Below are positions 42,561 through 43,048 of a stretch of 43,048 bases of DNA, piece after piece. Under the pieces are notes generated by a model, which worked only from the letters and a program-made list of their open reading frames with translations, made no database searches and was not told the DNA's origin. The stretch comes from Chrysomallon squamiferum (taxonomy: Eukaryota > Mollusca > Gastropoda > Neomphalida > Peltospiridae). A program made the position numbers and the translations under genes. The first letter of the stretch is position 1. Every line of letters starts with the position of its first letter. The DNA lies in the NCBI GenBank assembly GCA_012295275.1, contig CM022675.1, forward strand, positions 4,590,665-4,633,712, given 5' to 3'.

Positions 42561-43048
42561 TTTGTTGTGTTTATTATTATTTATTAGCATATTTTTTAGG
42601 TTATTTTTTTTATTATTGTTATTTTGTGTTTTGTAGGGAAAGCAGTGTTACTGTAAAATCTCTGACACAGCAAGTCCTGTGAAGTCAACTACAAAACGAG
42701 TTCGATGTGCAGGGACATATGAAGAATACTGCGGAGGAAGAAACACAGTTTCTATTTATAGAACAGGTGAAATTACCAACTTTAACATAATTTATAAAAT
42801 ATTTATCTTTTTTGTAGTATTTTATTAACATAAGTAGATGAAGGTATAAGTTTGTGATTTTGAATGAATGAACAAACGAATATATAAATAAATGAATGAA
42901 CCAATGAATGAATGAAAGAACGAATGAATGAATTAACGAATGAAGATTGAGTATGCACTCATGTAGTGATAATTATAATAATATATAAATTACTTCATTA
43001 CAGATTTTCCGTCTTCAGTTCAAATCGACGACAGCACTGACGGAATCA

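Larger units (their letters stand above)
40853..43048 (+). pseudogene. Gene 5: class-B receptor 5' part, frameshifted, runs off window
   Basis: Exon 1 40853-40919 (MNLVTAVIILTIYNQVTGAE), exon 2 41684-41909, exon 3 42122-42258, exon 4 42637-42766, exon 5 from 43004 past the end. Exons 3-5 match gene 2 closely (LFQYVGDIDVG, CFQQCKPSNGKIGLQ, CYCK, EEYCGGRNTVSIY). Exon 2 is 226 bp instead of 225: an extra A in GCTTTTAGAGACG near 41881 changes AF(E/Q)TYTPWMWTG into AFRDVYTVDVD, and splicing to exon 3 then creates an immediate TGA. As read, the product ends after the lectin half. A single-base assembly error would restore it; the 3' exons needed to judge are outside the window. Confidence 0.72.

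Overview
This is an animal nuclear genome fragment: AT-rich, dense in microsatellites and minisatellites, with spliced genes using GT..AG introns and no bacterial-type operons. The gene content (C-type-lectin-like plus WSC-domain membrane receptors in a tandem family) and the repeat load suggest a lophotrochozoan, perhaps a gastropod mollusc. That assignment is an inference from style, not proven here.

The window is essentially one gene family. Five related loci can be modelled by aligning the copies to each other: gene 1 (minus, about 0.4-5.4 kb), gene 2 (minus, 13.5-21.0 kb), gene 3 (minus, 24.0-29.7 kb), gene 4 (minus, 33.9 kb into a 200-N gap at 37.85 kb) and gene 5 (plus, 40.85 kb to the window end). 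The shared exon order is: (1) signal peptide; (2) N-terminal half of a C-type lectin-like domain; (3,4) a WSC-type domain; (5) a short two-cysteine segment; (6,7) a second, degenerate lectin-like domain; (8) a Ser/Thr-rich stalk; (9) one transmembrane helix; (10) a long cytoplasmic tail with an NPxY motif and repeated Tyr-x-x-Leu/Val motifs. The architecture looks like a single-pass surface receptor with signalling and endocytic motifs. An immune or recognition role is inference.

Only gene 2 keeps an uninterrupted frame from signal peptide through the membrane helix (477 codons with one exon 7, 522 with both), but its tail ends early. Gene 1 is clearly dead (two nonsense codons, no membrane exon). 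Gene 3 has a shifted exon-4 acceptor and a one-base loss at exon 5. Gene 4 has lost exons 4-5 and half of exon 6. Gene 5 has a one-base insertion in exon 2. Genes 1 and 3 form one sequence class and genes 2, 4 and 5 another, so the classes alternate along the array, while promoter and exons 1-2 are nearly identical in all.

The intergenic spacers are also paralogous. Each carries a conserved core promoter, a CAGCTTATTTT-type repeat zone and a block with the core GCAGCGCAGTC. Spacer 1 (5.4-13.4 kb) is the most rearranged: it holds a 24/18-bp minisatellite, an 18-copy 27-bp array, a 12-copy 48-bp array, an orphan promoter plus exon 1, and an orphan cytoplasmic-tail exon. Intron 2 of gene 2 holds a decayed hAT-type (ZBED/GTF2IRD2-like) transposase, itself interrupted by a copy of WSC exon 4 flanked by an 8-bp direct repeat. 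After the N gap the whole pattern is inverted (spacer 4 plus gene 5).
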